From: Terriglobales bacterium
GTDB taxonomy: Bacteria > Acidobacteriota > Terriglobia > Terriglobales > Acidobacteriaceae
Direction: 5' to 3'
DNA: 64,000 nucleotides
NCBI GenBank assembly: GCA_035651655.1
Contig: DASRFG010000003.1
Location: 1 to 64,000 of the forward strand
Positions 62,567 through 64,000 of the stretch are shown piece by piece. The position numbers and the translations under genes are program-made. The first letter of the stretch is position 1; each line of letters begins with the position of its first letter. The notes beneath the pieces are model-generated. The model did no database searches, was not told where the DNA came from, and worked only from the letters and a program-made list of their open reading frames with translations.

Positions 62567-64000
62567 TTACTGCCTAACCAGCAGGTTTGGCGTACAGGTC
62601 ACGCCCCCACCACTGCACAATGTAACGCTGATCTGGCGGACATCAGTATGCGCGACGGTGTCGAGCACGTGGACTTTGCCGTCACTGGTGCCTACAAACA
62701 TTAAGTTTCCATCGTTCGTTAATGCGCCCCGGAGAGGCGTCACCCCATTCGTTAGAGGAATCGCAGGTTCAACAGTGCCGGTCTTTATGTTGAATGCCAG
62801 AACTTTAGGCAAATCACTGATGACGTAAGCGTGCACGCCATCCGACGAAATCAGAAGTTGACTGGCGGTAAAACTACCTGCCCCAAAGTCCTGGAATGTT
62901 ACTGGTGGCGCTGGGGATGTTCCAGGAGGGGTAAACGAGGGCGGACATCCCGTGGCGTCCGTGGTCACCGGGATCACGTTGATGCCGGGAGATGCAACCG
63001 CAATGATGGCTGCTCCGTTAGGAGTGGGAGCTATTTGTGTTGCCGAGCCGGTGATAGGAATGCCGCCACCCACCCCCAACGGGTTTGAATTGTCGCAAGT
63101 CGCAAATGGCAGGACCGATGGATTCGTGCCGTCGGCCACGAATCCAAATGTGCCGGTGCCCATGAAGGTCACATCGTTGGCAAGCGCCGGCAGTGGGACG
63201 GTAAGGAGCGGCGAGCTCGAAAAAATGAACAGGGCGGGAGCAGCGTTGCTGCCCCCTACCATGAAGGCCTTCAGGCTGTCGGGAGAGAAACTGGCCGCAG
63301 TTACGCCTGAAATCGGCAATATCTGTGTGCTGCCGTTACTCGGATTTACGATATCAACAACATTGAAACCGGTCGTATTTGAGACCAGGACGGAACCGCC
63401 ATTGGGCGCCACTGCCAGCACTTTGCCGTGAACAGAAGACGCGAGTTGGGCGCTACCGTTGGTCAGGTTGAGGACGGCCAAACCGTTATCCGATCCAAAA
63501 AATCCCTGTGTGCCGGCGGGATTCGTCAAAAAGGAATTCGGATTAACCGGCAGCGTTATCGCGGTCCCGGGAGTGTTCTGGTGAAATGGAATCGGCACCA
63601 TGGAGACCTTGCAGGCGGGCGTGCCACTGCAATCGCTGCTGCTGACAAGAATCGTACCCGGAGATGCGCCAGTCACGGTCGCTGTCACGGCAGTCTTCGA
63701 GTAAATCGGCGGCAAATTTGTATTGCACGTGGGCGGAGTGCAGGAAGCAGTTATTGCCGCACCGCCTGCGCTCACCCCAAGCACATTGCCGCTGGTTACA
63801 GTGGCTGCCGCGGGATTTGAAGTGAGCCAAGTCACGGGAGCGCTTATCGCAGCACCCGCCGAGTCTTTCACGACCGCGGTGACAGTTACTCGGGCGCCTT
63901 TGGCAACGGTTATGGAGGAGGCTGAACTGGGACCAGCGACTGAGACGGACTTTACACGACAAGTTTCAAAAGAAACGCCGGGGCTGTTGACGCCGCTTAC
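62567..64000 (-). CDS. Ig-like/beta-propeller secreted protein (partial, N-terminus outside window)
   Basis: Frame open from the window edge, so at least 478 residues are seen and the N-terminus is missing. The right part is a BIG2-type Ig-like domain (SITVAKGARVTVTAVVKDSA, PVTWLTSNPAAATVTSGNVL, VSAGGAAITASC). From about 63670 leftwards come YVTN-like propeller blades (FFGSDNGLAVLNLTNGSAQL, VAPNGGSVLVSNTTGFNVVD, FSPDSLKAFMVGG, IAPTPNGAAIIAVASPGINV, SDGVHAYVISDLPKVLAFN). Such proteins sit at the cell surface and bind polysaccharides or other ligands. No catalytic motif. Confidence 0.8.
   Translation of the reverse strand, partial: VSGVNSPGVSFETCRVKSVSVAGPSSASSITVAKGARVTVTAVVKDSAGAAISAPVTWLTSNPAAATVTSGNVLGVSAGGAAITASCTPPTCNTNLPPIYSKTAVTATVTGASPGTILVSSSDCSGTPACKVSMVPIPFHQNTPGTAITLPVNPNSFLTNPAGTQGFFGSDNGLAVLNLTNGSAQLASSVHGKVLAVAPNGGSVLVSNTTGFNVVDIVNPSNGSTQILPISGVTAASFSPDSLKAFMVGGSNAAPALFIFSSSPLLTVPLPALANDVTFMGTGTFGFVADGTNPSVLPFATCDNSNPLGVGGGIPITGSATQIAPTPNGAAIIAVASPGINVIPVTTDATGCPPSFTPPGTSPAPPVTFQDFGAGSFTASQLLISSDGVHAYVISDLPKVLAFNIKTGTVEPAIPLTNGVTPLRGALTNDGNLMFVGTSDGKVHVLDTVAHTDVRQISVTLCSGGGVTCTPNLLVRQ

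Overview
The window is one contiguous piece of a moderately GC-rich bacterial chromosome, most likely from a soil member of the Acidobacteriota. This rests on family content: a secreted VWA protein of the acidobacterial type, several BNR/Asp-box propellers, a TPR-GAF protein ending in a degenerate GGDEF domain, an exported SYLF protein, a two-domain LigD, a Gln-rich STN-like exported protein, and intergenic DNA full of short dispersed palindromes. The assignment is an inference; there is no rRNA gene here to confirm it.

Layout. 1-1.5 kb: minus-strand Rhs C-terminal cassettes, namely a decayed Rhs core, a small secreted protein, and a second Rhs core with a zincin motif that runs off the left edge. 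1.5-6.5 kb: envelope proteins (YkuD L,D-transpeptidase, VWA, SYLF, receiver-PilZ, BNR propeller). 6.8-9.6 kb: ROK kinase, SIS sugar-phosphate protein and a methyltransferase. 9.6-18.6 kb: phoU, uvrA, small zinc-ribbon proteins, ligD. 18.7-26.3 kb: small metabolic and stress genes (ABM, NUDIX, YciI, MoaD-like plus sialidase-like propeller, DoxX, DinB, HxlR regulator, UbiX). 26.5-29.1 kb: a large ChaN-type protein and LarB. 30-34 kb: histidine kinase, PLP dehydratase, two PilZ proteins. 34-44.9 kb: purB, MarR-ClC pair, LolC/LolD, clpC, ada and a glutaredoxin-like gene. 44.9-48.1 kb: an AT-richer patch with a HipA-like kinase, a PilZ protein, an orphan FliA/WhiG-type sigma factor and a truncated response regulator. 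48.3-57.5 kb: zinc-ribbon membrane protein, trxA, lexA, LemA-GIDE pair, kynureninase-like enzyme with an amino-acid permease, and the TPR-GAF-pseudo-GGDEF protein. 57.8-62.5 kb: a beta-oxidation/butanoate operon (thiolase, 3-hydroxyacyl-CoA dehydrogenase, enoyl-CoA hydratase), then a VOC-RibH fusion, nusB and a small helical protein. 62.6 kb to the edge: an Ig-like/beta-propeller surface protein.

Most genes are housekeeping or envelope functions. The most unusual signals are: (i) a compact minus-strand transcription unit at about 20.29-20.61 kb with promoter, almost full-length Shine-Dalgarno, 16-codon ORF, hairpins and a long-stem terminator; (ii) the displaced Rhs cassettes; (iii) a lumazine synthase fused to a VOC-like domain; (iv) perfect operator-like inverted repeats next to the HxlR, MarR and PhoU genes; (v) two intergenic tandem arrays (38-bp and about 107-bp units) and several families of dispersed palindromes; (vi) the HipA-like/PilZ/sigma patch. 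No tRNA, rRNA, CRISPR array, insertion sequence or prophage was found.
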